Shown one piece after another: positions 1-14,900 of a stretch of 64,000 nt of DNA; position 1 is the stretch's first letter; each line of letters begins with the position of its first letter. Where the stretch lies: contig CM067343.1 in NCBI GenBank assembly GCA_034190875.2, positions 43,381,109-43,445,108 of the forward strand, read 5' to 3'. The notes beneath the pieces are model-generated. The model had not been told where the DNA came from and searched no databases. It was given only the letters and a program-made list of their open reading frames with translations. The position numbers and the translations under genes were made by a program. The stretch comes from Urechis unicinctus. Taxonomy: Eukaryota > Annelida > Polychaeta > Xenopneusta > Urechidae.

Positions 1-1339
1 TGTAATGATACCTTACATCGTTGATTGGTGGTCACCAGTGGATCGAACATGAGTACCTGCTTATGATAGTTCATAATTGCATGTGTGAGCCTTGTGTAGA
101 GGCATTCTATACAGGTCAGTTACTCTTTAGTTTTTATCACTCCGAAATGTCTGTTTTCAATACCTTATAGCGGTTGATATACTGCAGTGGGAGCCAACTA
201 CAACATCAGCGGCCAATTCAAATGCAGGAAAGAATTCGTAAGCCACGTATACAGGCATATCAGTGTGTACTATGACACATGTAATGGATTGTTAGCTTTG
301 ACATGCTTAGCACTCTGCCATCAAACCCTCCAAATAACAAAGTTAACAACTAGGTAATCTACAATTTGGCGAAGAGCATCCGTTAAACATACCCTATGAC
401 AAAGCAGCGAAAGAGTCTGAGACAGGAGCCACCCGACACAGCTAACAATCACTCCCCGCAAATTATCCTCTCGCTGCAGTATGATCGATGGCTATAAACG
501 GGAATGCGGCTTAAATGATAATTGCAAATTGAGCTAAGATAATTCATGAAAACACAGCAATAAACCCGCTACAGGATGCCATAGAGACTGCAGAGATTGC
601 GCTCAAATTCTACCATTACTATCAGTAACTCAATCGTCCTTTCTATTCCACAAGGGTGTTCAATAATTGCCTCATATATCTAACGCGCGAATGATCTGAT
701 CATGCTCACTACGATACAAATCATTCTATATTGGTCGTATTTATCCCATGAATGTATAATCAATTGTCGCTCCTTATAGGCTTATTGGTCACTTGCGCCA
801 ATTTCAATATACCCTGAGCCCCGATGCGGGAACTGTTTGGACGGTAATATCTGAACAATGGTAATTGTGATTAGCATATTGTAATGGACAGCTCACATGG
901 GGGTTAATACGAATATACAGACTACCACAAACTGAGGCTTCGAATATGACGTCTGAGATTTTTTGACGAATGGGAACATGTGACAGTCGCGAATTGTTAA
1001 CATGTTTTGTCCCCTTTTAACCGTTCCTGACACAGCCTTTTATACCTCGGCAAGAGGAGTACCATTTAGTGGCTTTAGAATAAGCTCGACGATTCAAATA
1101 GACAAATATCGCAGTGGTAATTGATCGGCATAACAAACAGACGCATCCTGCATTTGTTTAGGGTATATTTGACGATAGTTTATATTAACCGATCACAATT
1201 TCCGAGTGCATTAAAATGCTTTCAGACGAATGATAGTATACTGAACCCAAAACCGTACAAACATGTAAGATAATATGTTTAATGAATTGTGTTGAGCATG
1301 TCACACAATCATTGAAACGGTTCAATTATCATTATGCAC
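1..1339. other. AT-rich DNA without a supportable feature
   Basis: No ORF of note, RNA gene, microsatellite or recognisable transposon remnant was seen on either strand. The sequence is AT-rich and has stop codons in all frames. I see nothing in it that I can annotate. Confidence 0.6.
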
Positions 1340-1940
1340 TATATACAGTATATACAGTATATCTCAGGCGCTCGGTTCCCGATGGCGAGCTTTCGTTTTA
1401 AATAGTTCGAGCGTCTCGGCACTCAGTTGCATGGCGTCGGCAACCGAGCATCTGCGGAAACCACTGCATGTGAAACACCTGTCATACCTCCCCTCACCCC
1501 CTCCCTCACCCAAACACCTTACTGCCGCATAAGCGTAAGTAGTCAGCATCAACGCGAGAATAAACGAGGCGTGCGCTATTGTATAAATGAAATCTTCCAA
1601 TGGGGTTACAAAGCATAACGTCATATTGTTCATAACGGTCATCGGCTTCCTTCTGGCACTGAGCAATTGTATTTGAATCGAGGAATCACAATAAGCGCTA
1701 AACTACACAATCAGGCATCAGATCCGCACTTCGTCGGCAGTGGGGAAGCCTCTGCGCTCACTACTTTGTGCAGCTTTGAAATCAACCCGTGCACCATACC
1801 TCCATTATAAGTTAATGGTGGGTAGCGTAGATAAGTTATGATCGGCGGTACTGCGGGATCATCAGGCAATTTGGCCGCACCTCCGTCGGGATTCTCGCGG
1901 GTTTCTGATCCAAGAATTGGGGTTCGCAAGCGCCCTTGGT
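1340..1940 (-). other. CpG-richer patch with two antisense open frames, function unknown
   Basis: This stretch is visibly richer in G+C and CpG than its surroundings. On the minus strand it holds a 100-codon frame (1,666-1,364) and a 72-codon frame (1,929-1,711). The first contains a hydrophobic run of about 25 residues (roughly residues 26-50) that could form one membrane segment. I recognise neither product. They could be two exons of one minus-strand gene or a random effect of higher GC. A short tandem motif (TATACAGTA, two copies) lies at 1,340-1,363. An 8-bp inverted repeat, GCTCGGTT at 1,370-1,377 and AACCGAGC at 1,442-1,449, brackets the end of the first frame. Coding status is not established. 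Confidence 0.2.
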
Positions 1941-3023
1941 CACAGCGGTGGTTAATCTTTTAACGTTATCTGTAATACGAATACAATTGTGATTATGCTT
2001 ACATATATTAATTTTGACTAATAGACTAAGCTGTCATACCTGGTAACTAACATGAGACACCTCGTATAATCGGCTCCAAATATTAAACTTTTGTCACAAT
2101 AATGCATGTCTTATATTTGAATTTATTTTGATAAAATTGAGGTAAGAAAAGGACATATATCTAGATTATAACATGATTGTATGTGTATAACAATCACATG
2201 TAATTGTCTTGTACTCATAACTTGCTACCACAGTGCCATTTCCAGAGAAACCTCGTGGCGGAAGTGGAATCAGCATAGCAGCCCGCATGTCATAACATCT
2301 GACGTGTAAGGTTTGGAACAACACAAAGACAGGCCAATGATTGCATGCATGAACGCGATGTTTGATGCCAATTAGTGTTTGTTTTGACCAGGTTCCATTT
2401 TGCAACAGTTAAATCTGTCAGTTGCATGTTAAATGGTATCTGCTTAAGGGTTGGCATTGTTGATCAATATTCCATATCATCATTATTCATCCGATAGACA
2501 TTAGTCAGTGCGTTATTTTTTCGATTATTCAAACATTGAAAATGAGATGCATTTATATTGACGTATAATACGTTATTATTTTCCAGGTGATGATCTATAC
2601 AGATTCCGTAGTCATGCTATTCAAATATCACTTGAAATGACTTGCATTGGTCATGCCTTTTATGTTATGTCTATATGGCAACATTAATTGTTTGAGATAA
2701 TTAAGTCCTGGATGACTATTGCAATTCATAAAGATCTCCATGAATGTGTTTGTGTTATTTTTATAGCAGGATATGCCCTTAGACTTAGTGCGTTTGTACC
2801 TGCGTACTGTCTGTGCGAAGCAAACTTTTTTTGAGAACACGCATTCACGAGAACAAGATCACGAATATGTTACAATGCTATTGTTGCAGTCCAGATTATC
2901 TCGAATAATCGGCATTAATTCCCTTTTACGCAAGAATACATCATTAGATGTTTCAATTGCCGCCTCGTTTTTGAAAGACAGCCCAAGGTAAAAGGCATTT
3001 GTTGTCACCACCACTTTGCATTC
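1941..3023. other. AT-rich DNA without a supportable feature
   Basis: Non-coding in appearance. The open frames (up to about 79 codons) have no recognisable domain and overlap each other on both strands, as expected for random frames. Confidence 0.5.
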
Positions 3024-3145
3024 GCATATGCGCCCGCGAACAGATTAGCGATAAACAGCGCACGGCCTGCAAAGAACACTACCACCGCTTCGCGCTGCTC
3101 GCACCTACGATGTTATTCCTCTAAAACGGCGGCCACATTGACATT
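3024..3145. other. Short GC/CpG-rich patch
   Basis: About 120 bases with a clear excess of CG dinucleotides against an AT-rich background. No open frame of useful length or RNA fold was identified. It could be a remnant of a transposon or exon. Confidence 0.3.
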
Positions 3146-3594
3146 CCAATCGAGCCAATGGTTTGAAAAGACTGCTCGTACTTCAGCTCTTATTTCCTTA
3201 TGAGACATCAATCAGAGGCCCCATAGGACCATGATTAACTATTATGGTCATTGTTACGATATACGGGACTGGTATGATTCCCTGGAAAACCAATGCATGA
3301 GAAAAGAAGACACCAATTCCCATGGAAGCACATATATCGTTTGATTAGTGCTGCTGCAGCTTTATACACAGCACTTGACTTAACCAAAATTGATCGTATT
3401 CCTAGGTAAGGGTCACAATAAAGGTCAACGAATAACTGCATTCTACGAACCGCAGACATTTACGCGGCATGATATTGCTAAGTTTTGTAATTACTTATTA
3501 CGAGTATTTTCTATTAAAAAAATATGACCAAGTAATGGATCATAATGTTGCCGTATGAATTTTGCTATAAATTTTCATTGAATAAAAAGAAAAT

Positions 3595-3892
3595 ACGCTG
3601 ATGCATGTAATGACATTTTCCCAGTGCAGGATAAAGTTTTTCATAGAATATCCAAACGATGGGATGATATATAGCAAGTCCTTCTGAATATTAATCAATT
3701 AATTTATTATACGACACTTCTTGCAATACATATCCGCTAATCAGCATTTGCTATGCCATACATGGTAGCCAGCAGCTCTAATTTGATATCTATTTGGCAT
3801 ACGATAGGCAGCTACTTCGTCATGTAGCTTCAATTTAATCATACATGCGTGCTGCCACGCTCATCCATCGGTAATTCAATATTTGGAATGTG
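3595..3892 (+). repeat. Old dispersed repeat Y, copy 1
   Basis: The stretch aligns colinearly with 45,750-46,018. The best part, 3,703-3,892 against 45,832-46,015, shares many blocks of 8-16 bases separated by substitutions and small indels, roughly 70% identity by eye. Shared landmarks include TTTATTATACG, CTAATTTGATA, GGCAGCTACTT and ATCCATCGGT. No coding frame is shared. It looks like two old copies of one dispersed element whose ends cannot be fixed from two copies. Confidence 0.7.
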
Positions 3893-5880
3893 CGATTTGA
3901 CGAATGTAGCGAAGGTTGGTGATCGAGCCTTGAAGATCTCGTACATGTAAACAAATATAGAGAACAAAACTAACTGAAGAGAGACATTGCGTTTCGGTTA
4001 TTCTGTGTATTACGGCTTGTTTTGCATTGCGCTTTGTCAATTTAACTTCCCAAGTCTTATTTTCTATGGTGCTATTTATTTATTTATTTATTAGCTATTA
4101 CGTTAAAGAAGCAGTCCTTATTTGCTTTAGTGTCCAAGTGTCTGCCAGTTACCGAGTCGAAAAAGATGACTGTCATGAATGGGTGCGGGCTTGAAAATCA
4201 CTGTGATAATGATACATGTGGCCACATGTTGCTACGTAACATTGTATAAAACTACAACTGTCTAAGATTCTAGGATGATTAGGAGTCCTGTACTCACTAG
4301 ACCCAAAATCGTGCGTGAATGTAGTCAACACCGGACATGACATGCTTGGCAAAGTTTCATAATATGAGGTGTAGAATAACAATAAATAATGAATTGCATT
4401 TTCCATCCAGTTCACCGACAATCACCAATTGATTGATGACAACCGTAATACATGGAGGACACCTCTTGTCCGCATCGACATGAGTAACAAGGTCTTTGGT
4501 GGTCGAAAAAGGCGTTTAACTTGCCTACTACCAAGGCACCTCCATGACAGATGAGCATTTCATTAATGCTTTTGTTCCGTTGACAAAAAAACATGCAACT
4601 GAATCTACTACTCTCTTATCCTTTAGCTCGAGCTTAACGGCAAACATTCATACTAAACTGCCATTGAGTCATATTGGCCGGGAGGGAAAGATTCAGTTGC
4701 AACAATTGGAGGTAATGTTACCAAAACGTGACAATCTTAGGTTGCCGTATCATTTCCTATGGTGAGCGGTGAATCCGTAAATTCTGTTGCCTTATTACAC
4801 TGTGATTGTTTCCCTGTTGACTTTCGTACTGGGCTCAAACAGAAGAGAGATATTAAGATGAGTTATTTATTTGAAACATTTACACATTCGTCGACAATTG
4901 AACAAGTCAGGGACAACTGTTACTGGTTTTTATGTTCTCTGTATAGACTTTCTGTCGCACGGTGTCGATGCTGACGCGGATTCGTCCAAGGTCACCATGG
5001 AGTTCATTTATATCTCAGGGAGTAGCCACATAGCTGCAAATGCCGTCTCTGCGGATAGAGATATTGGCATAGCTTGACACATTAGTGTTGGCTGGCCGTG
5101 AATACATATGAATTTATCATAATTGAAATATCATGGACACCAATGCTTCCCTCATGGGATGACAACAACGTTGCATAGAATGAATGGTCCCCTATCTGAT
5201 AACAAATGTAGATTTCTCATAATAAGATACAATCCATAAATTGATAAATGAAAGCTGTATACTTTGTCATCTTCTCTGCAGCTTAATAGATCATACGATA
5301 CGGTTTGACTGCTGCACATTGCTATTCGTAGGCTATTGATCTGCTAGGTAAGAGCATAGCATTAATGTGCATGTCGATAACACTGTGTCAATTTGCCGAG
5401 AAAAAAGATTCAAGGCTGATATAGCCACCATATAAATAGATGTAATAGTCTTACATTAAGATAGTGGTGGTGAAACACGCAGTACATGCAAATATGGTTA
5501 GACGGCGTAAGGATGGAAACAGGGACGACCATTGTGAACCTCTTTGTGCAAAATTCATTTTAATCATCATCAAAATGAAACATAATCAAAGGCAACAAAA
5601 CACAGAGTTGATATTACGTGCGATGTACGATTTCCTGATAATTTAATAACCAGAAAAAGAAAATAAAACAACAGGTAACAAATGCTTATGTATGTCGAGA
5701 CGACAACTTTGCGACTTGAGATAAGTCCAGTAATTCAGAATTAATATAATCGGCAATAATTTGGTTTAACTATGGTGATGATCCTTAAAGGATGAGATGT
5801 AGATTCACGAAATAGTATAGCATCCCCGAGAGTGCGTTTTCATATCACAAGCATTTACTCGCAAAGAAAAAATCATCAAT
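3893..5880. other. AT-rich DNA; short (TTTA)n at 4,074-4,094
   Basis: Apart from about five TTTA units at 4,074-4,094, nothing can be supported. Three adjacent plus-strand open frames (4,544-4,765, 4,759-4,974, 4,871-5,077) are 68-73 codons long, overlap in different phases, and show no recognisable domain. Confidence 0.5.
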
Positions 5881-6060
5881 TCTGGAGACCGTCGTAAACA
5901 ACGGTCTGACTAAAATGGCCGTGACTAGGTGTTCTTGTAAGACCAACGGCAGTTAGCCTTCGGATCAATCGAGAGACCTGCTAAGACGGTCGGAATTAAA
6001 TGTCATTTTTGGACGGTCGTGACCAAAGATGCTGCTAGAGAAGCAAGTCCCCTATGTATG
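5881..6060. other. GC-richer patch with recurring GACGGTCG words and a hairpin
   Basis: The segment opens with a hairpin: arm AGACCGT and arm ACGGTCT around an 8-base loop (about 5,886-5,908). The word GACGGTCG appears twice more (about 5,985 and 6,012) and its complement lies in the hairpin, so related 7-8-mers recur in both orientations. No coding frame or tRNA-like fold was found. It may be a fragment of an inverted-repeat element. Confidence 0.3.
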
Positions 6061-9000
6061 AAAGCCTATGCATTGTTAGTGTGTACTTGGAAATCCTTCA
6101 GCGGACATAATTATAATCAGATACTAAAGGTTCATTTTTGTGCCATTATCCCTACTAAATAATGTTGCGGGAGAGTTTTGACATTAACTTAACGTGACTT
6201 TGCAGAAGTGACCAAATGTCTCCAATTTGTCGTCATTGATGGACAGGCAGGATATCTTTCCGGCGGATGGTGACTTTTTGAGAACCATAACACCATCATA
6301 TGTAACGCTTATTCTGTTATGAATCTGCTTGTTTATTGTTTACCGCCGACCTTATCGCTTATCTATCTGAAATAAAGCCATGGCAGGTTTGTGGTACTTG
6401 TCAGCTCTCATATAGAGATGCCACCATTGTTTTTGTGTTTGATGGGATTCCAAATCGCATTACTCCAGGCGCATAGCCATGCCATTTGCATAGCTGAACA
6501 TTCTTGCTTCAGTGCGTAGATAGACTGAACAACATATGTTGCTGTGCACGATTCCATGAATGTCAACTTGGCCATTCATAATTATTTATCACTCAAGAAC
6601 ATTCCGTCTTTAATAACATTACCCATTGAGGTTACGAGGCAAATCCCACCTATTGTTACTTGTTGGCTCAATGGTTGTGTTGATGCTCTCGCCAATGCAA
6701 TAGGTGAAGTAGTTTCTTTCCACTGCTACCATCAAACGTCTTCTATTTCTTTGTAGATGACATCCTCCACTGCATATTAGCAATGCATATGTGGCATTGT
6801 TGCCACAACTAGTCCCAACGCCTTTCCTTGCTACATCCAAATGGTATCTCCCGCCCTAGGATCTGGTTACATTTTTGCTGACCTGTTCTTCTTCTATATT
6901 TGATGGACTTAACCGCTCCTTACAATTTTATGAGGGCGAAAACTTAAGTCCAGGTAACACTGTATTCTACGAAAGTAAGCTCGTTTGCACAATTTGCACA
7001 TAGCATTCTGTCTGTCAATTAAAGTGTGTATACATGGGACTCGAAGCAAAGGCTTTATGACTGTTACTAGTTAGTCAGTTAGCATGCAGGTATATGAGCC
7101 TCTGCACACATCACGCCCACGTTAGCTAGTGATTAACACACGCACTCAATGCTACTATACAAATGAGTCACATCTTTGTTTTGGAGGAGTTGTCAGTCCT
7201 AATTGGATCATTTGTGTCAAATTATGAAGAATATAGTTCTAAAGTTAATATTCGTACTGCAATCACTTACTTCCTTACTTTGAATGCGGTCGCGCAAGTA
7301 CATTGACGGCCATCTAGCTTCGTCTATCTATGAGATTTGCTTCGATTCAATTGATGCCTGAATGATTTTCAGCGTAATACAGTATCATACATTTGCGAGT
7401 AAAATGCAACCATTTCCTCTTTTCTATGGTCAAGTTATCTTTTTCAATTTGTTTTTATCTTATATACTTAGCTTATCCAAACGTTTGGAACACCTTGTTT
7501 ACGTAAGCCGGCTATTTGTAGTCACGGTGCCTATGGTTTGAATTATGATTGCTTGTTCCATCGGAATTATCATACCTCTTATTCTCAACTGGGAGCGATT
7601 ACCAAAGCAAGGCACATATATGCGCGAATTGACTCTTCAGCTGAAATAATGGTTTCATAAAGTGATGAAAAATCATCATAAGCACTGCATAGCAAAACAT
7701 GCAATAATTAAGGTTTAGTGCATGTTACTCGTGTGTCATTCTTTCCCGCGAACTTAACAGCGTAAGAGGTTGAATTGGTCAAATTGCAGGTCTACTGATG
7801 CTTGTCAGTAAATGTGAAACAACGAAAACTGCGCTTCAATAGAAAATAAGCATAATCATTTAGCCCTCATATTCTAGAAGAATAATCGATGATTCGGTGT
7901 AATTTTTATTTGCTTCCGTTTTTACGATCCTTCTTATCTGAACTCTATCCACCAAAGCATATGCAAATAGAATCGACGGGGGCGAGTAATTACTCATGGG
8001 CTATTTAATCATTTTTTGAAATCATCGCTGAAACTTCGCCGGTAATTAGATTATGATATTTGATATCGTTCATTGAATGTTTAGTTGCAACAAAAAAAGG
8101 CGTCTGACATCACTCGAACGACCAATGAATATGAACACTTGTCTGATCATGCCAATGGTTAGAGTAGTGTTATCCCACGCAAAGCACAGCCATCTGTCTC
8201 TGAGATGTCATTGTGGCTGATAATTTAGATTGGCTTTAAGAGATCTGATGAAATGTAAAGACGAAGATGCACCTTCACTATTAGCACCTGCAGTTTTTGT
8301 AACATAAGCACACTTCATACGATGATTTAGCAATTGATTTAGAAGGACATAAACAAATGTTCAATTGCAAATGCATAAATCGAATGGCATTTTCCGATAT
8401 TGAATTACAATAAGGTGCATACATACTGTCAGAATATTTAGGATAAAACATGTAATATAGCCCACGAAAAACACTGTGAGATTAAATGTCGACAACTGAC
8501 CATTCATATATACAAAGTACCTCTAATAAGCTTCTTTGAACTGACTTTGCCAACCACCCCTCCAGCTGCGACCATTTTAGCTGGTGTGGTCGCCGAAGTG
8601 AGGCTCCATTGTAGTCGCATAGTGGTAACAATAAAAAAAGTTTGCCATACGTCCCTAAATGAAGTTTTCCGCACGAGCATTCCCACGAAAGTTGTCGATA
8701 CCGCATCACGGATATTATATTAAGTAGCTACAGCCCCTCGAATGACACATGACTCAATTTAGAGCTCTGTGACTTGCAGAGGGTGTTGTCTCCGGATTCC
8801 GTACCAATTGTTTGTAACTATAAACCTATGCCAAAGAAACATCTTCTAACGGCAGGTTTTATTTGCCAAGCCCCTACCTGTGCATCATTTACGACGTGCA
8901 CATTCGCTTTTCGGTTTATCCTCTGATAAAATAGGGCCAGGAGTACAAAACCAATACACAAATGGACTGATTTGTATTTTAAGTGCTTTATTTCATGTGA

Positions 9001-9179
9001 GTGACTGGTGACATGCTGTAAGCGGTCTGTAAGCTTAAATTGCTGGCTATACATCAGCTCCAAGATGCATCTGACATTTTAACGTGACTCATCCACAGAG
9101 TCTAGACTACCTTTAGGGCCCGTTTTGTCCTGGTTCCAAACACAATTTTACAGTCCATTACTTGACGCAGTATAGCGGA
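6061..9179. other. AT-rich DNA without a supportable feature
   Basis: About 3.1 kb with no recognisable gene, RNA or transposon. Open frames of 60-81 codons (for example 8,482-8,709 and 8,818-9,063 on the minus strand) have no recognisable motif. Confidence 0.5.
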
Positions 9180-9320
9180 TGATTTGCTCAGCATACAAAG
9201 TAGTTATAAAAATAGGCTGGCCACTGATCAGCATAATTCAACAGGGAAGACAATCACAGCCACCTTACCTATTCCAAATACTATTATGTGCTTTATGTTG
9301 ATGGGTCGGCCTGGCGTTCC
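9180..9320 (+). repeat. Possible old dispersed repeat U, copy 1
   Basis: It shares an exact 16-mer (CCACCTTACCTATTCC, 9,260-9,275) with 35,783-35,798. Weaker colinear similarity continues on both sides (about 9,180-9,320 against 35,735-35,825). A single exact 16-mer could be chance in a 64-kb AT-biased window. The flanking similarity is why it is listed. Confidence 0.35.
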
Positions 9321-9513
9321 AGCTTAATTAATATAAGTAGAGACCCGCGTCTCACAATATAGTGGTAAGGGGGGTTCTATGTATGTGAATCAATGCGACA
9401 AAATACATTTGAATGTATCAATGCTGCCCGAATTCGACGTTTAAGGTTGTGTAACATGTTTGTGTGAATACAATTGTATTCGTTTTCAGAAACATTGGCT
9501 AATTACACGCACA

Positions 9514-10222
<709 letters not shown>

Positions 10223-10234
10223 ATTGTTGTAGGC

Positions 10235-11900
10235 AGCTTGCGAACGATCAACTGTCTTTGATAAGGACAGTGACTTTAAAAGTGAACATCATTCCAGATA
10301 ATTGATCTCGCGATGTTGTAGCTTCAGGACATTCATCTACGCCTGTACCAGTCTTTTAGCATATAGAAATGGGTATTTTGAAAGCATATTTGGTACTGTG
10401 TACACGTAGCTACAGACTCTTTTTCGTCATAGCAACATACTCAAAACATGTATATGTCACCAACAGTTCAACATACAGTAATATGCGGCTAGCAATGCAT
10501 TAACATTGACCATACAACGTTGTGATTTATTGATATTATTCTTATATTTCGATTTATGTTGCTAAACAAGTGTTATTAGCTTTGCATAGGACGTTAAGTT
10601 TCATATATGTAAGTAAATACCGATATGAAATTGGTGTTGTTGTTGTTTCATGGTAACAGAGAGCATTTCAAAAGATCTAATCGTTATGTATTCAACTACA
10701 TTGTACATCTGAGTTAGAGTTACTCAAGAGAGCATTCCGTACCTAGTATAAAAAGATCTGTTATCAAACGCATAATGTGCGCCGCATTATGCAGACTGCC
10801 ACACCTTTACCACACCAGTTCTTTTCTTACCTCTTTAAGTCATTGATTAAACTGAAATGAGCGTCTAAAACAACGCATAGCCCATATGAGGTGTGGGCTA
10901 TGTAATTATATGGCTGTCTCCACGTGCGATGAAAAATCGGATGATGGAAAATATATATTGTGACACGAAGCATAATGGGGGTCTGACATCTAATGAGCTA
11001 TTTGTATGCCACACTTGTAAATACGAACGATTACCATACTGCATATAACCTATGTGTTATGCAGCAACCCGTGCATGGGCGTAATTCTATTTTCATCATT
11101 ATTGAAACGAAAACTGCGGCAAATTGAAGGTGCATAGCATATTAAGTCGATATATCATCCCTGCTCCGTGGTGTAACAAAGTATTTGAGGTTAAAACAAA
11201 ATCATGTTAAAAGAAGCTTGAGTACTGTGGTGTTTATGATCACTGGCTCCTCGATAAATGCCCATTACACGAATGCTTATTGAAGGCCCCAAATAAACTG
11301 TTGGCTAGTTATTGCTCGAACAGTTATACATTGAATAGGCGCGCAGCTGAAGTTGTTGTACGTGTTACACCTTTACAGGTAACAATAGTCATGACAGAAG
11401 GTGAATTATATTCTTTTGTACACTATGAAAACGGTTATAATCATCACATTGTTGAAAATAGTTTAAAACAGACGGGCGGGAGCTGATGAAAAAAGGCTAT
11501 GATAAAAGACAGGACATGCAGGGATACATGCGGAATCGAAGTTTACGAGATATTATATCATTCAGCACTGTGACATATTTTGTAAAATTCCTTTACCAAA
11601 GCGTGAAATATTCTCAGTTCGGGTGATGACAGAAAACAAGCATAGTTAGGTTATATATGTTATGTTCTTAACATACCAAAGGAAAATTCTTGATGTACAC
11701 CGATAACAGTTAAAGCTCTGAACAATGACATCAGAATGAAATCATAGGAATATTTACATCCCAGTTCCAAAATAATAGCTGATGAAAGTTAAAACAAAAC
11801 GTACCATTATTTGATACATGATTCCATCGATAATATCACACGAAAGGAAGGCTCTGTGCTAGTTTGCTCGACCGTCTTGATCGCGTAACGCAACTTTCAA
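10235..11900 (+). repeat. Ancient paralogue of the right end of the 10.6-kb unit ('copy 0')
   Basis: This segment aligns colinearly, at low identity (about 60-70% by eye), with roughly 19,920-21,550 of copy 1 and the matching part of copy 2. Matched landmarks in order: TCATCTACGCCTG with TCCATCAACGCCT, GATATTATTCTTA with GATATATTACTTA, a TCAAACGCATAATGT block, ATGAGCGTC, CGGCAAATTGAAGGT with CGGCGAATTGAAGGT, ACAGACGGGCG with TCAGACGGGCG, and AGAAAACAAGC. No shared coding frame is conserved. The right boundary is uncertain; similarity is weak after about 11,720. Its position directly upstream of copy 1 suggests an old tandem copy. Confidence 0.65.
10876..10902. other. Imperfect hairpin inside copy 0
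   Basis: The arm CATAGCCCA is followed, after an 8-base loop, by a near-complementary arm ending GGGCTATG. The paralogous site in copy 1 (about 20,600) does not keep the pairing well, so conservation of the fold is not supported. Confidence 0.35.
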
Positions 11901-14900
11901 TAAATTGTGGGGTTCTATTCTTTTGTATCCTGACAGAGATAGAAAATGATTTAAATAGGGGTTTTTACGGGAACCACCAAGCATACGTCAAGATATATTG
12001 TGTCGGTATCACACAACCAAGCTTTGTAATCGATTTAATATATAGGTATTTCAGCACGCCAATAGTGATCCTTTTTTCGGGAACCACCTACGTAAGAGTA
12101 AGTGTTTGTAATCGACTATATTTCTGTGCTGCCATGTAAGTAGTGCTGTTCTTCTGGTGCTACCAAGTATCACTGTTTTTGTCATCATTACAATTAACCT
12201 GAGACCATTTCTAAATATAGGCGCCCACATCCCAACGATATCTTAATAGTGTGGTATACCGAATACTTATTGCGGTATGTAGACAATGTGACATCAAATA
12301 TCGTCATATAGTTAGCGAAATCAATACTAGATGACACATAAAGACATTGCATTGTGATTTCATCTTGCTATTTGTATGTCGATGTCATGCTCATGTAATG
12401 GCATGCTCATCTTGGTTTCAGTGGCAAGGACAAACTAGTATGTCTCATTACTACCATTCACGGAAATCCAATCAAGTCAAAGTCCTTTGCCTGAGAGGTA
12501 TTTTGCTTTTTGCTTTAGTTATATTGATATATTCCAAGCTCGTTTGCACCGCAGAGCAACTAATTGACGGGGTTGTCTTATGGCCGACATGAGCAAGTAT
12601 AAATGCATGATAACTATTTTAACATAGTCCTGTCAAAGCGATCATTTGCTATTTAGAGTCAAGAAAATAAGCAAATTACATTAAAATATTGTGATCATAT
12701 AACATTAGCGAGCATAACAGCGTTCCACGCCTATAAGGAGATTGCATCTGACGTTTATATCGACCCTTAAGTACCTCACATTGAGGAGGCAATTAAACTA
12801 TATCATTGCATTGCAGTGTCGATATATACCTTTCGTTGCCCCCCCCCCCTCCCATGCTATGCACTGCAAGCAATCACACAAAGAGGAGAGAGTGTTTGCA
12901 ACAGCTAGAGAGGTAGCAAACTCAACCGACGATATAAAGAATGTGGGGTTATCCAAGAACTTGATTAAATACTGCATGTATAGTTTCTAATACAAACTCT
13001 TTCACCGATGTATGCTGAGGTTAAGTTAGGTTCTATAATGAAGGGTTGGAATCAGGCGTGATGTAACCAAAGATGTCTGGTTGAACACCGTGGTTTGATT
13101 TAGAACGTGTCGTGTGAACTCAAACAATGATGTCCATTTAGCCCCACCTTTAAGATTTTGCAACGTTTCTAAATATAACAGCAGAGGAGAAAGACTTACT
13201 GTGCGTCACAGACTACTCTTATTGAAATCAGCGTTCTTGATACTAGTGATAAAACAATTGTAGTGGCTAGTTCGAAAATATCGCATGCCTAATCGCTGTA
13301 CATCTATACAATATGAGCATGGTAGGAGCATTCGGAATTAGTGTGGTGATACTGGACGACGAGGAAAATGTGCTCTTGTGTTTTAAGCGAATGAACTATT
13401 CGCTTGTAGTCATGAATCAAGCGAATATAAACGTCCGTCATCCTGGTCATGTATGTAGTTATACGGCTATAGATAATCCATTGTATGATAAACCTGCAAG
13501 GCTGAGCATCCATTCATGCTCAAAGTTATAAAGAATGATTGGCAGTATATTAACTTGATATGTGATTTGGTTAGGTGCTCACACAGCGTTATAACACCGT
13601 TCACTCGGTTAGTAATGATTGATTGTCTCTAAGAGGATTGTAGATGGGTCGCACCCATTGTCTCTTTCTATAATCACCTTCATAGATACTACCGTTGCTT
13701 GTCTGATCCGTGTATCATAGATATGTTGACATTTGTGAATCTCATAGATCACGTTGCTACACCGAATCGTACCCACAGTTGCAAAATCATTTCGCATCTC
13801 ATTGTTTTGCATAGTTTGGGCTATATATGAAGAAAATAGATTATCTTCTACTCAACCTCTAGTTATGTTGTGCTTATTTGCTTTTAGTGTTTATACATCA
13901 TAAGCATGTATGTAACATGTATACGACGCAAACCTATTTTCTGCTTATCAACCTGAAGTAAAACGGTTAATGTTATATCTCATAATCACAACATGCACAT
14001 ATATATTAACGCACTTATTACAGTCGCATAATTGATATAAATATTGATGCGGAACATGAGAAATTGTTGTTTGTATTTATTATGATGCATAGACATACAG
14101 CATCAAATACATTCATAACAGTTCATACTGCGAATCAGCTTGCTCAGTCATTAAGTGGTAAGAATTAGTTTAATAGCACACGGCTCTTTGCATCACTGAA
14201 GAGTTTCCGATGCAAACTTTCTTTTTAGCGCATTAGGTGAAAGTGGGTTGGTTGGAACCCACCCATGGATGATAATTATGACACTTATGTACTTGTTGAC
14301 TTGATAAACCATTGACTGGTGGTATATTTATTTCGTGCATTACGACCCCGCCGTGCGGCATATTGTCATTATCGACGCTGTTCAGTAATGTCACAGACAC
14401 GATGAAAACAAATGTATCCAAGAAAAACAAGTGGGAATATCAACAGCAAATATAAGTTTTATTCAGTTACTTATTATCAGATGAGACAGTGACTATCAAT
14501 GTTCCAAGCACTTTTGGTTCATGAGCAAGCTTTTTCATGGAAGTGGGTGCTTTCGCTGTATAATATGGGACGTTGCTCTGTGACGGTGAAGGAAATGTAG
14601 ATGTTGGCTATCATTAATGCTGGATTAACAGAATGCGTAAGAAATCTGGGGCGTCAGTGTGTCAGATGCGAGGGAATAGTATTACATTAGTAAGAACCAA
14701 TGGCGAATATAATGAACGTATTCAATTATATCTATTCAATTTTGCTTCCTTTATTTTATCGTGCAGATCTGTGTCTTACTTAATACCAGAAATTTAACAT
14801 CCGTCGAATATACATGCATTACTGTGTATATATTAAGCGCTGCTACAGCTGTTTTCGATCAACTGTAGATTGAGTTGATATCAACGTTCATAGCTGTATC

